This document shows positions 8,151 to 15,438 of a DNA stretch of 22,030 bases, one piece after another. Below the pieces are notes generated by a model. The model was not told the DNA's origin and did no database searches. It saw only the letters and a program-made list of their open reading frames with translations. The translations under genes and the position numbers were made by a program. The DNA is taken from assembly GCA_964486825.1 (NCBI GenBank), contig CAZAQS010000055.1, forward strand, positions 1-22,030, read 5' to 3'. The stretch is from CAZAQS01 sp964486825 (GTDB taxonomy: Bacteria; Chloroflexota; Anaerolineae; Anaerolineales; UBA4823). Every line of letters starts with the position of its first letter. The stretch's first letter is position 1.

Positions 8151-8179
8151 ATTGTAGCCTTTACTAACATACATGGCAA
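8151..8179 (-). promoter_or_regulatory. Sigma-70-type promoter for the gamma-lyase/FAD-oxidoreductase operon
   Basis: On the minus strand TTGCCA (8179-8174), a 17-nt spacer and TACAAT (8156-8151) match the vegetative promoter consensus with ideal spacing. Transcription would start near 8144, about 28 nt upstream of the ATG, leaving room for the AAGGAGG ribosome site. Confidence 0.65.
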
Positions 8180-8285
8180 GCACCATTCTATCTCTCTGTA
8201 ACCAGGCTTAGGACCACTTTGCTTACCCTGGTGATATACAAGATTTACTAATTTGGCATAGAACCTCTCATTTCACTACACAGGT

Positions 8286-8291
8286 TATAAT
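8286..8291 (+). promoter_or_regulatory. Possible -10 element for the 133-aa hypothetical gene
   Basis: A perfect TATAAT lies 66 bp upstream of the ATG at 8358. No convincing -35 hexamer is present at 16-18 nt (TTGGCA at 8253-8258 is 27 nt away), so this is only a tentative promoter within the divergent gap 8117-8357. Confidence 0.3.
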
Positions 8292-8357
8292 CACGGTAGT
8301 CTTGCATATCGAGGCCCTGCAGGAAAGGCCAGACAAAGACAAGGACAGGTGGAAACA

Positions 8358-8759
8358 ATGGACATATTTTTCCAGGATCCAAACGAAATCCCGCTCCCGC
8401 CGGGTGAAGTGCGTATCCGCGAGCTGCGCGCTGATCCATGGCCTGATGGACGCCGGGTCCGCATTTACCTGGAAGTTGATCCTTTCCAGAAACGTCCTAA
8501 CGCGGACATCTACATTGAAAATTCCGAAGGCGACGGCGTCGCTCAGGCAAGCATTATCGAATCCATGAACCGCAAAATCGAGCTGACCATGCATCTGCAC
8601 GGCTCACAAATGGGTGGAAGGTTCCGTGTCACTGCCACACTATACTATACCGAGCCAATTCAGGAACCGAAGCCGGGGGAAGAGGGCAAGCCTCCAAAAC
8701 TACCCGAATCAACTGTGGTTGACAGGGCGGAAATTATCTTTTCCATAGAAGAGCGTTGA
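8358..8759 (+). CDS. Conserved-looking hypothetical protein, 133 aa
   Basis: I do not recognise this family. It is a soluble protein with no signal peptide, no membrane segment and no cysteine. Alternating hydrophobic strands (RVRIYLEV 33-40, ADIYIEN 49-55, KIELTMHLHG 73-82, RFRVTATLYY 88-97, RAEIIFSI 123-130) suggest a compact beta-sandwich. A Pro/Gly/Lys-rich loop at 99-118 would project from it. AGGTGG (8347-8352) is 5 nt before the ATG at 8358, which decides this start over the GTG at 8349. The gene stands alone between two promoters on the plus strand and could have a housekeeping role of unknown nature. Confidence 0.75.
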   Translation: MDIFFQDPNEIPLPPGEVRIRELRADPWPDGRRVRIYLEVDPFQKRPNADIYIENSEGDGVAQASIIESMNRKIELTMHLHGSQMGGRFRVTATLYYTEPIQEPKPGEEGKPPKLPESTVVDRAEIIFSIEER

Positions 8760-8783
8760 GGTGGGGGAACCTTCAAGTCCTGG

Positions 8784-8875
8784 CATACCTCTTGCATGAT
8801 TGAGATCATACGGCAAGCGGTCCATCCGGATTTGAAAGGTTTTTGAAAGGTTTAGTATACCCCTGGCATGATTGA
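8784..8875 (+). repeat. Repeat array upstream of the WD40-M23 operon promoter
   Basis: Two imperfect 20-bp direct repeats, 8784-8803 and 8856-8875, agree at 17 of 20 positions and share the exact decamer GCATGATTGA. They are 72 bp apart, about seven helical turns. Between them lies a perfect tandem duplication of the 11-mer TTTGAAAGGTT (8831-8852). The second 20-mer overlaps the -35 box, so a regulator binding here could act directly on the promoter. Confidence 0.6.
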
Positions 8876-8900
8876 CCCGCAATTGGGGCCATGCTACAAT
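8872..8900 (+). promoter_or_regulatory. Extended -10 sigma-70 promoter giving a near-leaderless mRNA
   Basis: TTGACC (8872-8877), a 17-nt spacer and TACAAT (8895-8900), preceded by TGC as an extended -10. The ATG of the WD40 gene is at 8912, only 11 nt beyond the -10. The transcript should begin about 0-5 nt before the start codon, and no Shine-Dalgarno sequence is present. Confidence 0.65.
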
Positions 8901-8911
8901 GACTCAAAAGC

Positions 8912-10957
8912 ATGAGCACCCTTCCCGCTCCTCAATTTGATCCAGAATCCTTCCACCCTCGCGGCAACCGCAAGTGGTGGCAATGGCGTCTGGCTCGTGG
9001 ACGGATCGTCGTGTTAGGTTCTTCGGGAATAATTGGCCTGAGCTTGCTCTTGTGGCCTATTTTGTTTGCACGCCCGCTGCCGGTTCAAAACACCAGCGCA
9101 TCTTCCACACAAACGCTCCCAGTAATTTTTACCAGCCCATCTCCATCACCAACAATATCACCAGTCCCGCCGTCGATAACCCCATCCTCCACCCCAACCG
9201 AGTTTGTCCTGGTACCCACCCTGGATCTCCCCGGCTCCCCCGATCCTGGCCTGCTCGTCCTGGCTCTCCAGGAAGGCGCCCATACCCATCTTTTTGCGTA
9301 CCAGCCCGAGTCCCTACCACTCGCACGCTTGACATTTGGGCCCTGGGATGATCTCATGCCTGCCCTCAGCCCCGATGGCCATCGCCTGGCCTTTTCCTCC
9401 AACCGGAACGGCTACTGGAACCTGTACGTGATGGAGCTCTCAACCGGCCAGATCTTTCAGATAACCGACAGCGCCGATTATGAAGCTGCGCCTTCATGGT
9501 CACCGGATGGATTATGGCTGGCCTATGAAAGCTATTCACCAGAGTCAGAGGGTGGTTTGGATATCTACGTGCGCTCGATCGAAGGTGGAAACCCGATTCG
9601 CCTTACCGAGGACCCTGCTGCGGATCACTCCCCGGCCTGGTCTTCCCAAGGACGGGTGATAGCCTTCGTTTCCAACAGGAGTGGGGAACCGGAGATCTGG
9701 CTTGCCGATCTGGACAAGGTCGGAGAGGAGCGTTTTATTAATATCAGCCGTAGTTTGAGTTCTTGGGAGGCCTACCCGGCCTGGTCGCCGGACGGAAGCA
9801 AGCTGGCCTGGGCTGCAGATGAGAATGGCTACCGTGGGTTGCATGTATGGGATAGCGCTACCCTGGATGACTTCAGCATTAAGCCTGTTTATATTGGTAA
9901 CGGTGACCGCCCTGTCTGGAGCCCGGATGGCGAGACGATCTTCTCAGCATTGGCTGCGCCGAACCAATCCTACCTGGTATCTTACTCTGTCAACGCGCCC
10001 GGGTTGGTACTGCCCGCTATCCGGCTTCCAGGAGAGGTAGCCGGCCTGAGCTGGGGAGGAGAGGGATTAAGCACTCCACTGGCGCCAGCCCTCCAGGAAG
10101 CTGCCCAGGCGCAGCCCACTCCACCTTGGCTACCCGCCCTTAATCCTCTCCCTGACATACCCTACGGGCGGATGCAGGTGGTCCCCATCGAGGATGTACA
10201 AGCCCCCCAGCCCTACTTACATGATATGGTAGATGAATCATTCCAGGCCCTGAGGGGAGAAATTGCACGCGTGTCCGGTTGGGATTTCCTTTACAACCTG
10301 GAAAGCGCTTTCACCCCATTGACCACTTCCCTTGGGCCGGGTTTTGTTGAAGATTGGCTTTATACAGGGCGGGCTTTTGCCTTCACAACCCTTCCGTTGA
10401 ACGCCGGTTGGCTGTCTATCGTGAGAGAGGATTTTGGCCCACACACCTATTGGCGAGTGTACGTGCGGGCCCGCTTCCAGGACGGGTCGACCGGCATGCC
10501 GTTGCATACTCCTCCCTGGGATTTCGCTACCCGGTATAGCGGAAGCACCGGTGATTATGAGCGTGGCGGAGCCCTCGCTCAGACCGTATCTACCGGTTAT
10601 TGGATCGATTTTACACGCCTGGCATCTGGTTATGGGTGGGAACGCTTGCCTGCGCTTTCCCTATGGGGCGCTTCTTACCCGGCGGCCCGCTTCAACGAGT
10701 TCGTACATACAGGCGGCCTGGATTGGCGCTCAGCCATGTTAGAGCTTTATCCAGCCGAGGTTCTCATCACGCCGACAGCCATTGTCCCGCCAACCCGTAC
10801 GCCTACCCCTACGAACTATTGGTACAAATCCCCCACGCCCAGCCTGACTCCCACTCCCCACCCTACTCTGACGCCCCTGGCTCCAACCTACACACCCACC
10901 CCCTCGCTTACGGCCTCCATAACAACCACTCCAACCCCTCGAGAGGCCATCCCATGA
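8912..10957 (+). CDS. Membrane-anchored TolB/WD40-like propeller with unknown C-terminal domain
   Basis: 681 aa. A basic cytoplasmic start (KWWQWRLARGR, 21-31) is followed by one membrane segment at about 32-53, and the rest should be outside. A Ser/Thr/Pro linker covers 58-110. At least five PD40/TolB-type blades with the P-x-W-SPDG-x-x-LA pattern occur near 150, 194, 240, 289 and 335. Residues about 415-615 form a further globular region that I do not recognise, with DWLYTGRAFAF (481-491), GWLSIVRED (499-507), TYWRVYVR (512-519), PPWDF (534-538) and ARFNEF (592-597). The protein ends in a Thr/Pro-rich tail (about 619-681). ATGA overlap (10954-10957) couples it to the M23 peptidase, so a role in envelope or peptidoglycan maintenance is inferred. 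Confidence 0.8.
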   Translation: MSTLPAPQFDPESFHPRGNRKWWQWRLARGRIVVLGSSGIIGLSLLLWPILFARPLPVQNTSASSTQTLPVIFTSPSPSPTISPVPPSITPSSTPTEFVLVPTLDLPGSPDPGLLVLALQEGAHTHLFAYQPESLPLARLTFGPWDDLMPALSPDGHRLAFSSNRNGYWNLYVMELSTGQIFQITDSADYEAAPSWSPDGLWLAYESYSPESEGGLDIYVRSIEGGNPIRLTEDPAADHSPAWSSQGRVIAFVSNRSGEPEIWLADLDKVGEERFINISRSLSSWEAYPAWSPDGSKLAWAADENGYRGLHVWDSATLDDFSIKPVYIGNGDRPVWSPDGETIFSALAAPNQSYLVSYSVNAPGLVLPAIRLPGEVAGLSWGGEGLSTPLAPALQEAAQAQPTPPWLPALNPLPDIPYGRMQVVPIEDVQAPQPYLHDMVDESFQALRGEIARVSGWDFLYNLESAFTPLTTSLGPGFVEDWLYTGRAFAFTTLPLNAGWLSIVREDFGPHTYWRVYVRARFQDGSTGMPLHTPPWDFATRYSGSTGDYERGGALAQTVSTGYWIDFTRLASGYGWERLPALSLWGASYPAARFNEFVHTGGLDWRSAMLELYPAEVLITPTAIVPPTRTPTPTNYWYKSPTPSLTPTPHPTLTPLAPTYTPTPSLTASITTTPTPREAIP

Positions 10958-12216
10958 AAGCGTTCTGGAGAGCCTTTCACCGCTACCACCGCCTCATTAT
11001 CCTGCTGGCCTTGCTGGTCTGCCTGGCGCCCCAATTCACCATCTTTGCCCCTGGCGCTCAGGAGATGGTTCTATCCGCTACAGAAGGAAACCGGCCCAAC
11101 ACCTTCCAGGACATACCTGTCGCAGGCAGCGAGCCGGAGAAGAGTAATTTCGTAAGTGAAAGTATACTGGAGGCCGTGGCCGCGAATTCAGATTCAGGAT
11201 TTTTGGGAGATATCAACTCTGAACCAGGCAAACAGGTCCAAATCGCGGAGGCGCCATCCAACCGGATTGCAAGTGAAAGTGAGCAACTACCAACCGGTGC
11301 ATCAGTTCCCGCTCCACCCCTCCCACCGTTGCGCTTCACCTTCCCTGAAGAACCTCCTCCAACAACATCGGCCTGGCGCCCTCCTTTGTACCCAATCCCT
11401 TGGGCAAAGGCGCCTCAAGATCATTTCTATTTCATCAGGCCAATCGCTGCCGATGACATCAACTGGCCATTTTGGGATTACCGCTATGGAGGTATGTTCT
11501 TCGAAAATGTCGTGCATACCGGCATCGATATCGTCGCCCGTATTGGCACACCTGTCGTGGCAGCGGGGTCAGGGAAGGTAATTTGGGCTGGATCTGGACT
11601 TTATCGTGGCGAAAACGATCCAGATGATCCTTATGGCTTAGCTGTCGCCATCCTTCATGACTTTAGCTACCAAGGAGAGGCCCTTTACACCATCTATGGG
11701 CATATGGACAGAATTGATGTTGTCTGGGGACAAATCGTAAAAGCTGGCGATCCCCTGGGCCTGTCAGGAAACACGGGCAAGGTCACCGGCCCGCACCTGC
11801 ATTTCGAAGTTCGGGTTGGGCGGAACGGCTTTCTATCCACACGCAACCCTGAGCTCTGGTTGGCGCCTCCTCAAGGTTGGGGCATCCTGGCGGGCAGAGT
11901 CATGGACACCGGTGGCCGGCTAATCGATGGGCAAGAAGTGCATATCCAATCACTCAGCTCGGACTTAAAAAGATCGGCCCGGTCCTATGGGCTTGAATCC
12001 GTCAATAGCGACCCCTATTACCAGGAAAATATCGTAATTAGCGACCTGCCGGCCGGTCTTTACGAAATCAGGATAGATTACGCCGGATTTTCCCATAAGC
12101 AACAGGTTGAGATTAAAGCCGGGCTGGTAAGCTACTTTACTTTCGAGGGACACCGCAAGTTCGGGCCATCCGAGCCGCCCCCCTCGATGGAAGAATTTAT
12201 TCCATTTCATCCTTGA
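10954..12216 (+). CDS. M23 (LytM-type) zinc metallopeptidase with C-terminal carboxypeptidase-regulatory-like domain
   Basis: 420 aa, a probable peptidoglycan endopeptidase outside the membrane. The frame is open upstream to 10600, but the ATG at 10954 is chosen because it overlaps the previous stop and begins a proper signal/anchor (MKAFWR, hydrophobic 14-32). A disordered Ser/Glu/Pro linker spans about 40-150. The peptidase domain (about 180-300) has the zinc set intact: His188 and Asp192 (HTGID), His250 in IYGHMD, and HLHFE with His281 and His283, plus GNTGKVTGP before it. A beta-sandwich at about 310-398 (AGRVMDTGGRLIDG ... DLPAGLYEIRIDYAGF) resembles carboxypeptidase-regulatory-like folds. 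A complete metal set points to an active enzyme, unlike EnvC/NlpD-type activators. Confidence 0.92.
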   Translation: MKAFWRAFHRYHRLIILLALLVCLAPQFTIFAPGAQEMVLSATEGNRPNTFQDIPVAGSEPEKSNFVSESILEAVAANSDSGFLGDINSEPGKQVQIAEAPSNRIASESEQLPTGASVPAPPLPPLRFTFPEEPPPTTSAWRPPLYPIPWAKAPQDHFYFIRPIAADDINWPFWDYRYGGMFFENVVHTGIDIVARIGTPVVAAGSGKVIWAGSGLYRGENDPDDPYGLAVAILHDFSYQGEALYTIYGHMDRIDVVWGQIVKAGDPLGLSGNTGKVTGPHLHFEVRVGRNGFLSTRNPELWLAPPQGWGILAGRVMDTGGRLIDGQEVHIQSLSSDLKRSARSYGLESVNSDPYYQENIVISDLPAGLYEIRIDYAGFSHKQQVEIKAGLVSYFTFEGHRKFGPSEPPPSMEEFIPFHP

Positions 12217-12240
12217 CATCCAGAACATCTGTGCTAAACT
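12213..12240 (+). promoter_or_regulatory. recA promoter with SOS-box-like element
   Basis: TTGACA (12213-12218), a 16-nt spacer and TAAACT (12235-12240) with TGC just before it as an extended -10. The -35 overlaps the stop codon of the M23 gene. The spacer contains GAACATCTGTGC (12223-12234), one mismatch from the Gram-positive-type LexA box GAAC-N4-GTTC. LexA bound there would block RNA polymerase. The leader to the recA ATG is about 160 nt. A second -10-like TAAAAT at 12359-12364 lacks a good -35. Confidence 0.55.
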
Positions 12241-12245
12241 TATGC

Positions 12246-12265
12246 AATCCAAGCCATCTTGGGTT
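12246..12265 (+). other. Predicted hairpin at the 5' end of the recA leader
   Basis: AATCCAAG (12246-12253), loop CCAT and CTTGGGTT (12258-12265) can form an 8-bp stem with one U-G pair. It lies right at the predicted transcript start. There is no U-run after it, so it is not a terminator; it may stabilise the mRNA or be fortuitous. Confidence 0.35.
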
Positions 12266-12405
12266 TCACGTGGATTAGCGCCACTGAGGTGACCGTAAAT
12301 CTGCTTCCTGTTTGTTGTACGGGGAATAGATGACAGGCTGGAACATTTCAAAATCGTGTAAAATAACTCTCAAACTTCAAAACGAACCTAAGGAGAACTG
12401 AAAAC

Positions 12406-13500
12406 ATGGCAAAAAGTACGAAACACTCGCCTCCTGTTGGGAACGATAACAACGAATCCCGCAGCATGGCCCTGGATAGAGCCCTGGGTGATATCGTCAA
12501 GCGCTATGGCGATGGGGCTATCATGCGCCTGGGTGAGGCCCACCAGTTGACGGTTGAATCCATTCCAACCGGCGCCTTGTCCCTGGATATCGCGCTAGGT
12601 GTTGGAGGCATCCCACGTGGCCGGATCACCGAGATCTACGGCCCCGAATCTTCCGGTAAGACCACCATTTGCCAGCATATCGTAGCGGAAGCACAAAAGA
12701 TGGGCGGCACTTGCGCCTTTGTGGACATGGAACACGCCCTCGACCCGGGCTACGCGGCTCGCTGCGGGGTCAATGTAGAGAGCCTGCTCATCTCCCAACC
12801 CGATACTGGAGAGCAAGCCCTGGAGATCACCGAGACGCTGGTGCGCTCCGGCGCGGTGGAGGTGGTTGTCATCGACTCGGTAGCAGCCCTGGTTCCTCGA
12901 GCAGAGATCGAGGGGGATATGGGCGATTCACCGATGGGCATGCAAGCTCGCCTGATGTCTCAGGCGCTGCGGAAACTCTCTGGCGCCATTAAACAAACCA
13001 ACACAGCCGTGGTATTTACCAACCAGTTGCGCCAGAAAATCGGCGTGATGTTCGGCAACCCCGAAACGACCACCGGCGGCATGGCGCTTAAGTTCTATGC
13101 CTCTGTGCGCCTGGACGTGCGTCGTATCCAATCCATCAAACTGGGTGCTGAGATCATCGGTAACCGCACCCGGGTGAGAGTGGTCAAGAATAAGGTCGCT
13201 GCGCCCTTCCGTACGGCCGAATTTGATATCATGTACAATGAGGGCATCTCCCGGGTAGGCGACCTGCTCGACCTGGCTACCCAATTGGATATTATCACCA
13301 AGCGCGGTTCCTTCTTCTCCTACGGAGACTTGCGCCTGGGTCAGGGGCGTGAGAACGCCAAGGATTATTTGCGGTTGAACCCTGCCCTGGCGGACGAGAT
13401 CGAGCTGGCTGTTCGCCACCAGGCCATGAGCGGGGAAATGCTCTTACCTCTCAATGGTTTGGAAGATGAAGGTTCAGGTCTGGCCGAGGACGAATCCTAA
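12406..13500 (+). CDS. recA: Recombinase RecA
   Basis: ATP-dependent strand-exchange protein of homologous recombination and co-protease for LexA. 364 aa, a typical length. Walker A is GPESSGKT (79-86). The region with DMEHALDP, VVVIDSVAAL and the MAW-like loop EGDMGDSPMGMQARLMSQALRKL (split here by length only) covers the catalytic and L1 parts. TNQLRQKIGVMFGNPETTTGG is the L2 segment, and VVKNKVAAPF is also standard. The C-terminus ends in an acidic tail (EDEGSGLAEDES), which usually tunes DNA binding. AAGGAGAA about 10 nt upstream supports the ATG at 12406. recX, a common neighbour, is absent; a small lipoprotein follows instead after 19 nt. Confidence 0.98.
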   Translation: MAKSTKHSPPVGNDNNESRSMALDRALGDIVKRYGDGAIMRLGEAHQLTVESIPTGALSLDIALGVGGIPRGRITEIYGPESSGKTTICQHIVAEAQKMGGTCAFVDMEHALDPGYAARCGVNVESLLISQPDTGEQALEITETLVRSGAVEVVVIDSVAALVPRAEIEGDMGDSPMGMQARLMSQALRKLSGAIKQTNTAVVFTNQLRQKIGVMFGNPETTTGGMALKFYASVRLDVRRIQSIKLGAEIIGNRTRVRVVKNKVAAPFRTAEFDIMYNEGISRVGDLLDLATQLDIITKRGSFFSYGDLRLGQGRENAKDYLRLNPALADEIELAVRHQAMSGEMLLPLNGLEDEGSGLAEDES

Positions 13501-13519
13501 CTGATTCACGAACTGTGGC

Positions 13520-14086
13520 ATGAAAATCGACGGTAAACCGTCCAGGAAAGCAATGCTCGCGCTCGGATGGATGCTCATCCTTTCGAGCGCGATATCCGCT
13601 TGCACGGGATTTCCGGTTGCACCCCCTCCTCCTATGGGCACACATGCCCCTATCTATATCCCCCCCACGCAGGCGCCACCTCCTCAAACTCCCACCCGCC
13701 TGCCTCCCAGCACATCTATGGAGCTACGCCCAGCAGCCACCCCCGCTTGCACAAACCAACTTACCTTCCAGGATGACCTGACCATTCCGGATGGCTCGCT
13801 CGTCGCCCCAGGAGAGGCGCTCGATAAGCGCTGGGAGGTGGAGAACAGCGGATCCTGCAACTGGGATCAGCGCTACAGCCTGCGACTGGTGGCGGGAAGT
13901 GACCTGGGCGCCAAACCGCAGATGGGATTGTACCCAGCCCGCAGCGGTACGGTGGCTCCAATCCGCATCCTGTTCAACGCCCCGGGAGAACCCGGGCCTT
14001 ATCGCAGCGCCTGGCAGGCCTATGGACCAGAGGGGGAAGCTTTTGGAGATCAAATCTTCATCGATATCGTCGTCGCTGAACCCTGA
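13520..14086 (+). CDS. Lipoprotein with NBR1-type Ig-like domain
   Basis: 188 aa. A basic N-terminus (KPSRK), hydrophobic 11-27 and the lipobox SAISAC give lipidated Cys28. A Pro/Thr-rich spacer (about 33-74) leads to one domain at about 75-186 with WEVENSGSCNWD (104-115) and LFNAPGEPGPYRSAWQAYG, the pattern of the Ig-like domain first named in NBR1 and common in exported Chloroflexota proteins. The function is unknown; such domains usually mediate protein-protein or surface contacts. The start is 19 nt after the recA stop and has no good Shine-Dalgarno sequence, so translation may depend on recA read-through or be weak. A strong hairpin follows 14 bp after the stop. Confidence 0.82.
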   Translation: MKIDGKPSRKAMLALGWMLILSSAISACTGFPVAPPPPMGTHAPIYIPPTQAPPPQTPTRLPPSTSMELRPAATPACTNQLTFQDDLTIPDGSLVAPGEALDKRWEVENSGSCNWDQRYSLRLVAGSDLGAKPQMGLYPARSGTVAPIRILFNAPGEPGPYRSAWQAYGPEGEAFGDQIFIDIVVAEP

Positions 14087-14100
14087 AATGAGCTTTAACA

Positions 14101-14141
14101 ATTCAGGAGCTTGCCTTGCTGAGCAAGGCAAGCTCCTGAAT
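14101..14141. terminator. Perfect 41-bp inverted repeat between convergent genes (probable bidirectional terminator)
   Basis: Bases 14101-14120 and 14122-14141 are exact reverse complements around one central G, giving a 19-bp stem with a TGA loop on either strand. It sits between the ends of the recA-lipoprotein unit (14086) and ahcY (14166). Neither side is followed by a T-tract, so it is not a textbook intrinsic terminator. Confidence 0.7.
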
Positions 14142-14165
14142 GATTCTCCAAATTTCGAATAACGA

Positions 14166-15425
14166 TTAAGTACCCTCTTCCCAGGAGTTCAGGTACTTGA
14201 TCTGCTCCGGGGTTAGCGTGTCAATTTCTACACCCATGGCAGCCAGTTTCAGGCGGGCGATCTCGCGGTCGATCTCATCGGGGATGCTGTAGACCTTATT
14301 TTCCATATTCCCTGCGTTCTTGACCATAAATTCCACACCCAGGGCCTGGTTGGCGAAGGACATATCCATTACTGAGGCCGGGTGACCTTCTGCGGCAGCC
14401 AGGTTGATCAAGCGACCTTCTCCTAGCATATTGATGCTGCGCCCATCCGGCAGATAGTATTGTTCCACAAATGGCCGCACCTGGCGTTTTTCGGTGGCCA
14501 TCTCTTCCAAGGCGGGGATATTGATCTCAACATTGAAATGTCCGGAATTCGCGACAATGGCCCCGTTTTTCATAGCCTCGAAATGCTGGCGGTCGATTAC
14601 ATTTAGGTCGCCTGTAACCGTGACGAAGATATCGCCAATCCGGGCAGCTTCTTCCATCGGCATAACCCTGAAGCCATCCATGACCGCTTCCAGCGCGGGG
14701 AGCGGGTCGACCTCGGTTACGATTACATTAGAACCCATGCCGCGGGCGCGCATCGCCAGGCCACGGCCGCACCAACCGTACCCGGCAATCACAAAGGTTC
14801 GCCCAGCGAGCAAGATATTGGTAGCCCTTACGATACCATCGATGGTCGATTGACCGGTCCCATAGCGGTTGTCAAAGAAATGCTTGGTCATAGCATCGTT
14901 GACGGCGATGACCGGGAAATTCAACGCCCCATCGGCCGCCATAGCCCGCAGGCGGATCACGCCGGTGGTCGTCTCCTCTGTCCCACCGACAACATGCTCC
15001 AACTGGCTCCGGCGATCCTTGTGCAAGACACTCACCAGGTCGGCCCCGTCATCCATGGTGATGTTTGGCCGGTGATCCAGGGCAGCGTTGATATGCTTGT
15101 AGTAAGTGACATTGTCCTCGCCTTTGATTGCAAACACCGGGATTTCATAATGAGACACCAATGCAGCAGCTACGTCATCCTGGGTAGAAAGCGGGTTGGA
15201 AGCAGTCAGTACGACATCGGCTCCCCCGGCTTGCAAGGTATGCGCCAGGTTGGCAGTTTCGGTGGTCACATGCAAACAGGCAGAGATACGCACACCCTGC
15301 AAAGGACGTTCCTTTTGGAAGCGCTCGCGTATCTGGCGCAGGACTGGCATTTCGAGCTCAGCAAAGTCGATACGCCTACGCCCGCCCTCGGCTTGCTTTA
15401 GGTCTTTGATATCGTAATTGTCCAT
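14166..15425 (-). CDS. ahcY: S-adenosylhomocysteine hydrolase (short form)
   Basis: NAD-dependent, reversible cleavage of S-adenosylhomocysteine to homocysteine and adenosine, relieving product inhibition of methyltransferases. About 419 aa, the short form seen in Thermotoga, archaea and related lineages, lacking the roughly 40-residue insert of the eukaryotic type. Motifs from the chosen start: NPLSTQDD (77-84), EETTTG (150-155), the NDAMTKHFFDN region with catalytic Lys181 and Asp185, RYGTGQS, the NAD loop GYGWCGRG (215-222) and NSGHFNVEI. The C-terminus LTPEQIKYLNSWE matches the thermophile type. Three ATGs are possible (15437, 15428, 15425); GGAG at 15435-15432 sits 6 nt before 15425, which I prefer. 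It lies downstream of adoK on the same strand, with a 41-bp gap if the first ATG is used. Confidence 0.96.
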   Translation of the reverse strand: MDNYDIKDLKQAEGGRRRIDFAELEMPVLRQIRERFQKERPLQGVRISACLHVTTETANLAHTLQAGGADVVLTASNPLSTQDDVAAALVSHYEIPVFAIKGEDNVTYYKHINAALDHRPNITMDDGADLVSVLHKDRRSQLEHVVGGTEETTTGVIRLRAMAADGALNFPVIAVNDAMTKHFFDNRYGTGQSTIDGIVRATNILLAGRTFVIAGYGWCGRGLAMRARGMGSNVIVTEVDPLPALEAVMDGFRVMPMEEAARIGDIFVTVTGDLNVIDRQHFEAMKNGAIVANSGHFNVEINIPALEEMATEKRQVRPFVEQYYLPDGRSINMLGEGRLINLAAAEGHPASVMDMSFANQALGVEFMVKNAGNMENKVYSIPDEIDREIARLKLAAMGVEIDTLTPEQIKYLNSWEEGT

Positions 15426-15438
15426 CATCGTCTCCATA

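Noticed and set aside
8117..8357. SAM or SAH riboswitch upstream of the gamma-lyase or ahcY
   Set aside because: I looked for paired conserved stems in these leaders and found none; the predicted leaders are too short to hold them.
10600..10953. 118-codon upstream extension of the M23 reading frame
   Set aside because: It is an out-of-frame shadow of the WD40 gene with no domain or signal. The ATG at 10954 overlaps the previous stop and starts a proper signal/anchor.
14850..15401. 183-codon plus-strand frame opposite ahcY
   Set aside because: Lies wholly antisense to a very well conserved gene, has no ribosome site and no recognisable motif; it is a by-product of codon usage.
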